Shown: piece after piece, positions 15,949-24,621 of the stretch
Layout of the letters: each line of letters opens with the position of its first letter
How positions within the stretch are numbered: position 1 is the stretch's first letter
Source: an uncultured Bacillota bacterium
Lineage (GTDB): Bacteria > Bacillota > Clostridia > Oscillospirales > Oscillospiraceae
DNA: 34,580 nt
Reading direction: 5' to 3'
Assembly: GCA_947073765.1 (NCBI GenBank)
Contig: CAMTMZ010000028.1
Location: 1-34,580, forward strand
The notes under the pieces: generated by a model
The model's input: only the letters and a program-made list of their open reading frames with translations
Databases searched by the model: none
Told to the model about the DNA's origin: nothing
Program-made: the position numbers and the translations under genes

Positions 15949-16716
15949 TCATAGCGGCTGTTCCTCCCTGGGGCGGGCGGTCACGGTCTGGACGCCGTCC
16001 CGGTCGTAGCGGCCGGTGACATAGCTGGCATAGTAGCTGCGGGTAATTTGCCGGTAAGGGCGGGAGATGTTGACGGTTTCCCCGGTGTCCAGAGTGAAGC
16101 TGTTCTGCTCCAGCCCTGTGACGTGGCTCAGGTTGACCACATAGCTCTTGTGGCAGCGAAAAAAGTGCCGGTTCAGGTCGATCAGGGACTGATAGTCCTT
16201 GAAGGAGGAAATAGAGCGGAACTGGCGGCCGTCGTCCATGTGGAAGATGAGGCTGTGGCCCGCCGACTCCAGATACAGGATATGGGCCATGTTCAACGGT
16301 CCCCACACGCCCCCCACCTTTACGGGCAGATACTGCTCCTCCGCCTCCATCCGGCGGCGCAGCAGCTGAGCCAGGGAGGAGATCAGGTCCTCCGGGTCCA
16401 GGGGGGCGAGGAGGAAGTCCTCCGCCCGCACCTGGTAACCGAAGACGGCGTGCCGGGGGTCGTTGCCCACCAGCACCAGGGCGCAGCCCGGAATGATCCG
16501 CCTGACTTCCCGCACCCGGTTCTCAAACTCCCCGCCGGCTTCGACGTGGTAGAAAAGCACATCCAGAGGCTGGTTGGTGAGGGAGGCGGTCAGGTCGTCA
16601 TGCCGGGAGTAGAGATGGAGGGAGAGATTCAGACAGGATGTCTCAATCAGCTCTTCCACCGCCGCCGCCTGCTCCCCAAGCAAATGGGGATCGGGGGTGT
16701 ATATTCCGATATGCAT
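15949..16716 (-). CDS. LytTR-family regulator with degenerate receiver domain
   Basis: A 255-residue protein with the layout of AgrA/LytR-type regulators. The C-terminal LytTR DNA-binding domain is well preserved (MAHILYLESAGHSLIFHMDD, FFRCHKSYVVNLSHV, then VNISRPYRQ). The N-terminal receiver fold is recognisable but has lost its chemistry: the phospho-acceptor position reads FYHVEAG, with His57 where Asp is expected, the conserved Lys is Ala104 in FLLAP, and the acidic pair is missing. It therefore probably works without phosphorylation. AAGGAGGT sits 9 bases from the ATG at 16716, under a good promoter. It precedes the 390-residue T4SS-associated gene and is likely to regulate that unit or the nearby divergent genes. 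Confidence 0.85.
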   Translation of the reverse strand: MHIGIYTPDPHLLGEQAAAVEELIETSCLNLSLHLYSRHDDLTASLTNQPLDVLFYHVEAGGEFENRVREVRRIIPGCALVLVGNDPRHAVFGYQVRAEDFLLAPLDPEDLISSLAQLLRRRMEAEEQYLPVKVGGVWGPLNMAHILYLESAGHSLIFHMDDGRQFRSISSFKDYQSLIDLNRHFFRCHKSYVVNLSHVTGLEQNSFTLDTGETVNISRPYRQITRSYYASYVTGRYDRDGVQTVTARPREEQPL

Positions 16717-16763
16717 GGGGCGGCGGACCTCCTTCCCCGGAAATGGTATCGTGCGCTGGATCT

Positions 16764-16792
16764 ATTTTAGCTTCTGGGTAAACGGTTGGCAA
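16764..16792 (-). promoter_or_regulatory. Predicted promoter of the LytTR regulator unit
   Basis: On the minus strand TTGCCA (16787-16792), a 17-base spacer, then TAAAAT (16764-16769). It fits within the 84-base gap after the stop of the giant protein gene; no terminator is visible between them, so read-through from upstream is also possible. Confidence 0.6.
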
Positions 16793-16800
16793 GGACTTTT

Positions 16801-19800
16801 TTAAGGATCGGGTGTGGGCCCGGGGTCGGGGGCAGGATCAGGGGTCGGATCCGGTGTTGGGTCGGGGGCAGGATCAGGGTCCGGATCGGGTGTTGGGTCG
16901 GGGGAGGGCTCAGGGTCCGGATCGGGTGTTGGGTCGGGGGAGGGCTCAGGGTCCGGATCGGGTGTTGGGTCGGGGGAGGGCTCGGGATCCGGATCAGGCG
17001 TTGGGTCGGGGGTAGGAGTGGGCGTGGGTACATACACGGTATCCGTTACCGGCACGACCACGATGATAGGCTCGGGGTCCGGCTCCGGTTCTGGCTCGGG
17101 CGGGGGATCCTCCACCGCGATGGTGATGGGGACAGACATGCGCTGGTCGCCCACGCAGTGAACCGAGAAGGTGTAGCTGGTTCCCGCCAGAGTATCGGCG
17201 TTGATGTAGAAGATGGCCGAGCCGTCCGCGTTGACGATCAGGTTATTCTCATACTCGCCGGGCACCCAGGTCCAGGTGGCGTCGGGTTCGCCCTGCACCG
17301 TGACGGTGGGCGTCAGGGTTACGGTGTCGCCAGGATAGGCGGTGATCTGAAGGGCGGAGCCGCTGGCGGCGCTGGCGGCTATGCCGGCCAGGCTGCCCCG
17401 TCCGGTGACGGCAAAGGTGAGCAGCTGGTTGCCGGTGACCTCATCGCCCCGCATGGAGTCGGGCCGGATGTCGATGGTGAGGGCGCCGCCCAGCTTGGAC
17501 CAGTTGTTCACAGTGGTCTCGCCCATGGTGATGGTGCCGTCGGGCAGGCTGGACTGGACGTATGCCGAGTTGATAAACCAGGCGTCCTCCGCGGCGTGAA
17601 TGGTAAGGGAGGTGATGGTTCTGGCGCCGGTGAGCAGAACGGTGAACTCGGTGGTGGATCCGCTGGCGAAGCTGCCGCCCTCGGGCAGATAGCTGACAAT
17701 GTTGTCCAGGGTGACTGTGCGGCTGTCGCCGTCGAAGTCCTGATAGCCCACTGTCATGTTGACCGACCCGAAGGTGCCCGCGCCGGCCACGACCTCCTCG
17801 GCGGGCGTGACGAAGCGGAAGGTGACGGGGACCACAGGCTGCTCCTGCCCGGCCAGGGAGATGGGGATGGAGCCGGTGGTGAAGGAGTCGGAGATATAGC
17901 AGCTGCTGTCCAGGTTGGCGGCGGCGTTGTTCTGCGGATCGCCCAGATAGTTGTTCACCACAGCCCGCTCGAAGCTGACATTTGGCCCGGAGCTGACCAC
18001 CGACAGCCCGATGATCTCGCCGATGCCGTCGATGTCGAAGGGCAGGTCCACAATCTGGCCGCTGGAGATGGAGCTGTACAGCTGCCGCGTCTCCGTCTGA
18101 CCCTCCGGGTTTACCGTGGAGGTGGTAAAGTCGGTGAGATAGAAGTAGGGGGACTGATACACCGTCTTGTTCTCCGCGGGATCCAGAGCGGTGGTGTACC
18201 GCAGGGCCACGGCGATGTCGCTGATTTCGGGGGTAAGCTTGGCCGACTGGCCGGAGGCCAGCTGGAGGCGCGCCACCTGATTCATGTTGGACAGCGGCGA
18301 CCTGCCGGAGATGGAGGCTTCGGGCTGGGTGGAGCTCAAAGCGGCGTTGCCCATGTCGAAGTAGTAGGTGTCCAGCAGCACCCCGCCCTTCACCCGTTCG
18401 ATGATGACGTGGCTGATGATGGGCTGGCCCCGGGTGGAGGTGGAGCCGCTGCTCAGCTTCAGCAGCCGAATGGCCGACATCAGGCTGACATTCTGATTTT
18501 TGGCGTAAAGCACCGGCGTGTCGTTGAACTCACCCAGTGAGCTGATCTGGAAGGTGTTCTGGACGGGCCGCCCGCCGTAGATAGAGGTGTAAACCAGAGT
18601 GGCGGTCACCTGGTCCCCCTCCCGGAAGGTATAGCTCTTGCCCAGAAGGGTGCCGGGGTAGAGGTATATGTTCAGCGTCTCGCTGCTGGCATCGGGGATA
18701 CGGGAGATGGAGGTGCTCCAGTTGGCATCCTCCTCTCCGGCCTGCACCTCGATGACATTCTCCCGGAAGGAGATGGTGGCGTTGTTGTTGGCCGGGATGG
18801 ACACCGGCTGGCCGTTGGTGCCCTGGGTCAGCTCGGTCTCAGTGTTGGGCTCCCGGTAGAACTCCGACAGAACCGGGCTGAGGAAGACTTCTCCCAGACC
18901 ACCCACCTGGGTGACTGAGACCATGTCGATCTTCCACACCCCCGAGCCTCCGGACCGGGTGATCTCCAGCGCGGTGATGGACCGCACATCGGTCAGAGAG
19001 ATCGTAAACCGGTCCATGTGGGTGGGACGGTAGAGCCAATGGGTCTTATCCGTGTCGTTGTAGGCTTTGATCTGGGCGGTGAGGTCAAAGGCATAGGACT
19101 GCTGCTGTCCGCTGCTGTCCCGATAGTAGAGGGTGGCGCTGAATTGGCCGCTCCCCAGGGCGCTGTTGAAGGGGTCGGACATCATGGCGCCGTCCTGACT
19201 TACGCCGGCGCTGTCCTTGCTGGTGGCGATGCAGAACAGCAGGTCCACGGCGGTGGCGGTGCCGGTGACGGGGAATTCCTTGACCACCTCCACATTGTCC
19301 GTCTCGGATTGGGTGATATCGTCCAGCCCGTCGATGCCGTTTTCAGAGCCCTCGTCCACATAGGTGATGTCAATCCAGCCCACCCGGCTGACCACCCAGC
19401 TGCGGCTGACGCCGGTGTTGCCCTGAAGGGTGACGGTGATGTTTTCGATGTTCAGCTTGTCGAATACGTCGCTGGTGGAGGAGGTATTATCGCAGATGAT
19501 GCGCACGGAGCGGATATTTCCATAATTTTGCGTGGTCTTGATCTGGAAGGATTCGGTGATCCCCCGGCGGAAGGAGTCGGAGGACAGCTGCTGGTTGGCC
19601 AGTACCACGCCGCTGGTCCCGTTTTCAAAGACCAGCTGAAAATAGAAGTAGTTTCCGCTGCCCGCGTCCTCCAGGTCGGCCACCTTCACATCCACCTGGT
19701 AGACAAATTTGGGGATGGCCAGCCCAAGATTTTTCAGGGTTTCCTCATAGGTCATGGAATCGGGCAGGCTGGTTAAATACTCCTCGGTCTGAAGGGGCAG

Positions 19801-22359
19801 GTCCGGCGTGACCAGCTCGCCGTTCTCGTCGAAGAGGGAGAAGCTGATGGTGCGCTGGTTGGCCCGGTCGTAGAGAAGCACATCCTGGCGGACGGTGGCC
19901 ACCAGCCGGCCTGTGAAGTCCCGCCGCCAGTACAGGTGGGCGGTATCGCCGCCGTCCGCGGAGCGCTCGCCATAGCGCTGCTCCACGCTTTCCAGAGCGT
20001 AGACTTCCACATACTCGACCTGCCACTCGTTGGTGCCGTCCAGGGTCAGGGTGATCGCGTCGATGGTGGCCACATCGTCCAGCTCCACCACAAATTCGCA
20101 CCGGCAGTTGCGGCGCATGTGCCGGTCATACTGCAATTTGGGGTCCGCGATGCTGTAGGAGCCCTTCAGCCGGAAGCTGGTGCCGTAAAAATTGGCGGTC
20201 AGGGCGGCCAGGGAGTAGTCGGTGGTGGTGTGCCGGTTTCCGGCGGTGTCGGTATAGCTGAGGGTGAGGGTAACGGGGTCGGTGGTTCCCGATGTCTCAA
20301 TGTCGGCGGTTTTGATCCGGACCAGGTACTGGTTGGAGTAGTCTCTGTCCTTGGGAGCGCCCGGCTCCAGCCGGCCGTCCTCCAGGGAGGCGGAGATACT
20401 GCTGCCGCCGTTGAGCTGCTGGCCCTGAGAGGAGGCGGCGGAGAAGCTGTAGGCGGGGGTCAGGCTGGTCTGGAGCATGCAGGCCAGCTTTTTTGTGTCG
20501 TATTTGCAGTTGAAATTGGTGCTGGTAACCCCCTCGTAGAAGCAGATGTTTTCGATGGTGATGGGGTCGCTTCTGGTGTCCACCGTGCCCGAGTTGCTGG
20601 AGGTGAAGCCGGCGGGAACCGAGCCGTAGGACAGCTGGACGCTGATCAGGCGTTCATACTCGGCCAGCCGGATGGGCAGGGCCACGTTCTCGTTCTGCTG
20701 GAAGATGCCGGAGATCCAGGTCTCCCAGCTTCCGCCGGTCAGCTTGCCCTGGTTTTCCTTTAAAAGGTAGATCAGGTAAGTGGTGGAGAAGGGGATATCC
20801 ACCTGCCGGGTAGAGCCCCGGGTGTCCCGGTACCGAATGGTGAGGGTCATACACTCCTGACGGAAGATGTTCATATTGTACCAGGACAGCCTGGCGTCCT
20901 CTCCCGCCCGGCTGTCCATCTGACTGCTGGCGGCGAATCGGGCCTCTTTCCCGTAGCTGCGGCCGTTCCAGGCCAAAAAGCTCTCCGCGCCCGCGCCCAG
21001 CGTGTCTGCCAGCTGGATGGACACGCCCACGCCGGTGCCCTTGTTGTCCAGATAGGGCCCCTCGCCCTGGGGGTAGTTGATCAGGTTGCGGAGACCTCCG
21101 ACGGTAAAGCTGACGTTGTTCCGTCCCAGGATGGTGACCTCGGTGGTGGCGCTTTCGGCGAGGAGCCGCCCTGACCAGGGGCGGGTGCGCTCCAGGCCGA
21201 AGCCTCCGTTCCAGTAGTTGCTGCTCCCGTCGCCCAGGTAGTCCAGCTCCACCAGACGCACGCTCTGAAGGATCAGGTTGTCATCCTCGTCCAGGCTGAT
21301 GTTGATGGAATCGATCTGGGCGATATTCTGGGGCATGACGAGAAGAAAGCCGGTGCCGGTGTAGGGCCGCAGGCAGGTTTCCGATACGTTTTGATAGGTA
21401 TAGTAGTTGCCCATGTAACCCGATGAGAGTCCCTGCATTTCCCGGACGGAGGTTTCAAACCAGGGTGAGGTGATGGTGTGGTTGTAGTCCCTTTCAGCCC
21501 CCTGCACGTTCTGATTGAGCTGGACCGCCCCGTAGCCCTCCCTGAAACGGACCACGCGCTGGTGGGCCAGGCCCAGGGTGTCGGTGTAGTTGACGGTGAT
21601 GGCGCCGTCTTTGTTCACATAGCCGTCGCTGCCCGTCACCAGCTCCACCGCGTAGGTGGACAGCGCGGCAGAGTGAGTACCGGAGGGGACGGATTCGGTG
21701 TACACGATGGCGCCGGTGTTCTTTCTGCTGCTGTTCAGCTCGTTGGTATCTTTGATATAGGTGGTCATGTCGGCGGTATAGGCCACATACTGCCCCTGGA
21801 ACCCCCGGAAGCGCTGGCCGCTGCCGTCCTCAAGGGCGCCCTCAATGGGGCCGGTTGCCCTGGCGATGGTCAGGGTATCGATCTCCAGGGCTTGCCCGCC
21901 GGTTTTATAGAGGTAGACCCCCAGGATACGCTGGGCCCGGTGGGGCAGAAGGATGGACAGGGAATTGGTCTGCCCGGCCTGAAAGCCGTCATTCACGCCC
22001 AGGAAGTCCTCGGTGGCGCTGTCAAAATCCACCTCCTCGGTGAAGTAGAGCTTGCCGTCCGGTCCTTCGTAGTACAGGGAGAAGTAGATATTCCCGTCGC
22101 ATGTGCTGGCGGAGTGGGCACGGACCACGTACAGATCCTTCCCGCTGACAGGGGATGCGGCGTTGAGCTGATACTGTCCGCTCTTGCTGCCCCGCTTGAT
22201 CTCACCGCCGTTTTCCAGCCCGAACCTTACGCAGGCCTGGCTGGCCTTGCTGGCCAGGTTGTCGTCCAGGTTGTCGGCCGAGGCGGGGAAGGTCATAGCT
22301 CCCAGCGCCAGGGCCAGGACAAGAACAAACCCAAACCTGCGGAAAAAACCTCGTTTCAT
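16801..22359 (-). CDS. Giant secreted repeat protein with Pro/Asp-rich C-terminus
   Basis: The 1852-residue protein starts with a clean signal peptide (MKRGFFRRFGFVLVLALALG, cleavage near ASA at ~28). The body is all-beta in style and contains about eight degenerate copies of one motif, a hydrophobic strand then W/V-x-(I/V)-x-x-V, as in ITLTLDGTNEWQVEYVEV and ALEITRSGGSGVWKIDMVSV. These lie near residues 146, 350, 570, 766, 946, 1133, 1453 and 1585 and recall PLAT/LH2-like or carbohydrate-binding beta-sandwiches. A last Ig-like part (~1650-1740) leads to a Thr/Asp/Pro tail of 12-residue repeats. There is no LPXTG or C-terminal membrane helix, so attachment is unexplained. GGGAGGG precedes the ATG at 22359. 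It diverges from the T4SS operon and could be an adhesin or surface part of that machine (inference). Confidence 0.8.
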   Translation of the reverse strand: MKRGFFRRFGFVLVLALALGAMTFPASADNLDDNLASKASQACVRFGLENGGEIKRGSKSGQYQLNAASPVSGKDLYVVRAHSASTCDGNIYFSLYYEGPDGKLYFTEEVDFDSATEDFLGVNDGFQAGQTNSLSILLPHRAQRILGVYLYKTGGQALEIDTLTIARATGPIEGALEDGSGQRFRGFQGQYVAYTADMTTYIKDTNELNSSRKNTGAIVYTESVPSGTHSAALSTYAVELVTGSDGYVNKDGAITVNYTDTLGLAHQRVVRFREGYGAVQLNQNVQGAERDYNHTITSPWFETSVREMQGLSSGYMGNYYTYQNVSETCLRPYTGTGFLLVMPQNIAQIDSINISLDEDDNLILQSVRLVELDYLGDGSSNYWNGGFGLERTRPWSGRLLAESATTEVTILGRNNVSFTVGGLRNLINYPQGEGPYLDNKGTGVGVSIQLADTLGAGAESFLAWNGRSYGKEARFAASSQMDSRAGEDARLSWYNMNIFRQECMTLTIRYRDTRGSTRQVDIPFSTTYLIYLLKENQGKLTGGSWETWISGIFQQNENVALPIRLAEYERLISVQLSYGSVPAGFTSSNSGTVDTRSDPITIENICFYEGVTSTNFNCKYDTKKLACMLQTSLTPAYSFSAASSQGQQLNGGSSISASLEDGRLEPGAPKDRDYSNQYLVRIKTADIETSGTTDPVTLTLSYTDTAGNRHTTTDYSLAALTANFYGTSFRLKGSYSIADPKLQYDRHMRRNCRCEFVVELDDVATIDAITLTLDGTNEWQVEYVEVYALESVEQRYGERSADGGDTAHLYWRRDFTGRLVATVRQDVLLYDRANQRTISFSLFDENGELVTPDLPLQTEEYLTSLPDSMTYEETLKNLGLAIPKFVYQVDVKVADLEDAGSGNYFYFQLVFENGTSGVVLANQQLSSDSFRRGITESFQIKTTQNYGNIRSVRIICDNTSSTSDVFDKLNIENITVTLQGNTGVSRSWVVSRVGWIDITYVDEGSENGIDGLDDITQSETDNVEVVKEFPVTGTATAVDLLFCIATSKDSAGVSQDGAMMSDPFNSALGSGQFSATLYYRDSSGQQQSYAFDLTAQIKAYNDTDKTHWLYRPTHMDRFTISLTDVRSITALEITRSGGSGVWKIDMVSVTQVGGLGEVFLSPVLSEFYREPNTETELTQGTNGQPVSIPANNNATISFRENVIEVQAGEEDANWSTSISRIPDASSETLNIYLYPGTLLGKSYTFREGDQVTATLVYTSIYGGRPVQNTFQISSLGEFNDTPVLYAKNQNVSLMSAIRLLKLSSGSTSTRGQPIISHVIIERVKGGVLLDTYYFDMGNAALSSTQPEASISGRSPLSNMNQVARLQLASGQSAKLTPEISDIAVALRYTTALDPAENKTVYQSPYFYLTDFTTSTVNPEGQTETRQLYSSISSGQIVDLPFDIDGIGEIIGLSVVSSGPNVSFERAVVNNYLGDPQNNAAANLDSSCYISDSFTTGSIPISLAGQEQPVVPVTFRFVTPAEEVVAGAGTFGSVNMTVGYQDFDGDSRTVTLDNIVSYLPEGGSFASGSTTEFTVLLTGARTITSLTIHAAEDAWFINSAYVQSSLPDGTITMGETTVNNWSKLGGALTIDIRPDSMRGDEVTGNQLLTFAVTGRGSLAGIAASAASGSALQITAYPGDTVTLTPTVTVQGEPDATWTWVPGEYENNLIVNADGSAIFYINADTLAGTSYTFSVHCVGDQRMSVPITIAVEDPPPEPEPEPDPEPIIVVVPVTDTVYVPTPTPTPDPTPDPDPEPSPDPTPDPDPEPSPDPTPDPDPEPSPDPTPDPDPDPAPDPTPDPTPDPAPDPGPTPDP
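16859..17002. repeat. 36-bp tandem repeats encoding DPTPDPDPEPSP units
   Basis: Four consecutive 36-bp units beginning GGGTCGGGGG in plus orientation run in tandem: the middle two are identical and the outer two slightly diverged. They encode 12-residue Pro/Asp units near the C-terminus of the giant secreted protein. Confidence 0.88.
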
Positions 22360-22414
22360 GGAATATCCCTCCCTGTTGTAATGGCAAAACCGGAACAAAT
22401 TCTGATATAACTCT

Positions 22415-22423
22415 ACTATAGCA
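22415..22423 (-). promoter_or_regulatory. Possible extended -10 promoter of the giant protein gene
   Basis: On the minus strand TGCTATAGT is an extended -10 element about 56 bases upstream of the ATG at 22359. No matching -35 box is visible at 16-18 bases, so the call is tentative. Confidence 0.35.
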
Positions 22424-22520
22424 ATGAAATGCTACCAAAAATTTTGAACCAAAACAATCGCTTTTCAAAAACCGCTTCTTTACCGCAAAATTGGCAGGAG
22501 CGCGCCAGAGTGAGATGATG

Positions 22521-22526
22521 TATAAT
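22521..22526 (+). promoter_or_regulatory. Possible -10 element of the T4SS operon
   Basis: A perfect TATAAT lies 55 bases before the VirD4-like gene. No -35 hexamer is found at 16-18 bases (the nearest, TTGGCA at 22491-22496, is 24 bases away). A small CCGGG-TATG-CCCGG hairpin follows at 22544-22557. Activator-dependent or alternative-sigma transcription would fit. The rest of the 222-base divergent gap shows only AT-rich sequence. Confidence 0.35.
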
Positions 22527-22581
22527 AAAAATACAAAAAATAGCCGGGTATGCCCGGTCCGGCGCAAAGGAGCGAAACGAG

Positions 22582-24591
22582 ATGAAAAAGGGAAAGCGGC
22601 TGGTTCTGATCATCCTGTTGTCCATCCTGGGAGCGGTGATCGGATCGGGCGTGATCGGCCTGCTGCTCAGCACGCCGCTGTTTCATATGGACAGAATTTA
22701 CGACGGCGAGGTAACCGCGCAGGACTTTTTCGTCCTGCATGACCTGACCGACCCCCGCATCTGGGCGGTGGGCCTGACGGTGACCGTGGTGGGCGCTGTG
22801 CTGTGGCTGGCGCTGGGCCGGAGGCCCTCCGGCGGCAAGCGTCTGCTGGGCGGCTCGGCCAAAGGGGTGGACAGCCCCCTGGAAAACAGCCGCTTCCTCA
22901 CCGACAAGGAGCGGGACGCCAATTTCCCCGGCTTCAACTTTTTCCAGGCCGCCGCCTCCAGCAAGGACGGCGTACCGGTCCGGGCGGTGATGGACAAGAA
23001 GGGCAATCTTCAGGTGAACATTCTGGGCGGCGCCCACGCCCTGGTAATCGGCGCCACCGGCTCGGGCAAAACCACCACCTTTATCAATCCCATGATTCAG
23101 ATCATCGGGGCCACCTCCGCCGGCTCCTCCATGATTATGACCGACCCCAAGGGGGAGCTGTTCTCCCTGCACAGCAAGTACTTACAGTCCCGAGGCTACA
23201 ACGTGATGGTGCTGGACCTGCGTGACACCTACTCCTCCTACCGCTGGAACCCGCTGGACTCCATCTGGGAGATGTACCAGCAGTACGTGTCCCTGGGCCG
23301 GGGCATCTACGTCCACCGGGACGCCATCATCGACTACCCGGACCTGAAATGGGTGGGGGACCCGGAGCTGTTCGGCGAGCAGTGGTACGAGTATCAGGGG
23401 AAGGCCTACTCCAACCGCAGCCAGTTGGCCGACGAGGCCAGTGTGGCCCGGCAGAAGGTTTTTGACGAGATGTACGAGGACCTGAACGACCTGGTCAGCG
23501 TAATCTGCCCCATCGAGAGCAAGGACGACCCCGTCTGGGAGAAGGGGGCACGGTCCATCATCATGGCCACCCTGCTGGCCATGCTGGAGGACAGCGAGAT
23601 CCCTGAGCTGGGCATGACCAAGGAGAAATTCAATTTCTTCAACCTGAACAAGATTATCGCCAACAGCGAGGACAACTTCCGGGAGCTGAAGGCCTACTTC
23701 GACGGCCGCTCCCCGCTGTCCTCCGCCGTCACCCTGTCCCGGCAGGTGGTGTCTGCCGCCGACTCCACCCTGTCCAGCTACATGTCCATCGCCTTTGATA
23801 AGCTGTCCATGTTCAACGACCGGGGGCTGTGCGGCCTGACCTCCGCCACCGACATCAACCCGGAGGACTTCGCCAACCGGCCCACCGCCCTGTTTATGAA
23901 GATTCCCGACGAGAAAGACACCCGCCACGGGCTGGCCGCCGTATTCATCCTGTGCATGTACAAGGCCCTGATCAAGGTGGCCTCCAGCCGGGAGGACCTG
24001 TCCCTGCCCCGGAACGTGTACTTCATTCTGGACGAGTTCGGCAACATGCCGAAAATCGAAAAATTCGACAAAATGATTACCGTGGGCCGGTCCCGGAAGA
24101 TCTGGTTCAATATGGTGGTCCAGAGCTACTCTCAGCTTAACAACGTCTACGGCGAGCAGGTGGCCGACATCGTCAAATCCAACTGCGGCGTGAAGATGTT
24201 CATCGGCTCCAACGACATCGGCACCTGCAAGGAGTTCTCCGAGCTGTGCGGCAACGTCACCGTGTCCACCCGGTCCATCTCCTCCTCTATGGGAAGCAAG
24301 GAAGGGGATCTGAATGTGTCCACCCAGCTCCAGACCAGACCGCTGATCTACCCCAGCGAGCTGCAAAAGCTGAACAACAAGCAGTCCACCGGAAACGCCA
24401 TCATTGTCACCTTCGGCAACTTTCCGCTGAAGACCAAATACACCCCCAGCTATCTGTGCCCCCTGTACCAGTTCGGCGAGATGGACCTGACCGATGTGCG
24501 GGCCAACGTATTCTACGCCGACCGGGTTTTTTACGACATCACCCGCCGGAACAAGATGATGCTCCCGCAGCAGGAGCAGGAGGCGGTTTAA
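22582..24591 (+). CDS. VirD4/TraG-family type IV coupling ATPase
   Basis: This 669-residue protein has two N-terminal membrane helices (~7-30 and ~60-78) and a cytoplasmic P-loop ATPase. Walker A is GATGSGKTT (157-165) and Walker B is FILDEFGNMPK with Asp484-Glu485. The TraG/VirD4 C-terminal signature region is present, including the VQSYSQLNNVYGE segment. Coupling proteins recruit substrates (relaxase-DNA or proteins) and feed them to the T4SS channel at the inner membrane. GGAG lies 9 bases before the ATG at 22582. It is the first gene of the operon: virD4-like, anchored protein, virB6-like, virB3/B4 fusion, phosphatase, RsbW-like. No relaxase is encoded nearby, so a protein substrate is plausible. 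Confidence 0.95.
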   Translation: MKKGKRLVLIILLSILGAVIGSGVIGLLLSTPLFHMDRIYDGEVTAQDFFVLHDLTDPRIWAVGLTVTVVGAVLWLALGRRPSGGKRLLGGSAKGVDSPLENSRFLTDKERDANFPGFNFFQAAASSKDGVPVRAVMDKKGNLQVNILGGAHALVIGATGSGKTTTFINPMIQIIGATSAGSSMIMTDPKGELFSLHSKYLQSRGYNVMVLDLRDTYSSYRWNPLDSIWEMYQQYVSLGRGIYVHRDAIIDYPDLKWVGDPELFGEQWYEYQGKAYSNRSQLADEASVARQKVFDEMYEDLNDLVSVICPIESKDDPVWEKGARSIIMATLLAMLEDSEIPELGMTKEKFNFFNLNKIIANSEDNFRELKAYFDGRSPLSSAVTLSRQVVSAADSTLSSYMSIAFDKLSMFNDRGLCGLTSATDINPEDFANRPTALFMKIPDEKDTRHGLAAVFILCMYKALIKVASSREDLSLPRNVYFILDEFGNMPKIEKFDKMITVGRSRKIWFNMVVQSYSQLNNVYGEQVADIVKSNCGVKMFIGSNDIGTCKEFSELCGNVTVSTRSISSSMGSKEGDLNVSTQLQTRPLIYPSELQKLNNKQSTGNAIIVTFGNFPLKTKYTPSYLCPLYQFGEMDLTDVRANVFYADRVFYDITRRNKMMLPQQEQEAV

Positions 24592-24621
24592 CTTCAAACC
24601 ACGGAAGAGGAGGGAGGACCC

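Noticed and set aside
8600-17002. Regular repeats that could suggest a CRISPR array
   Set aside because: The 30-bp and 36-bp units are contiguous without unique spacers and encode in-frame Pro-rich peptide repeats.
16786-18540. Plus-strand frame with Gly/Arg-rich start
   Set aside because: Antisense reading of the Pro/Asp repeats of the giant secreted protein; no start signal.
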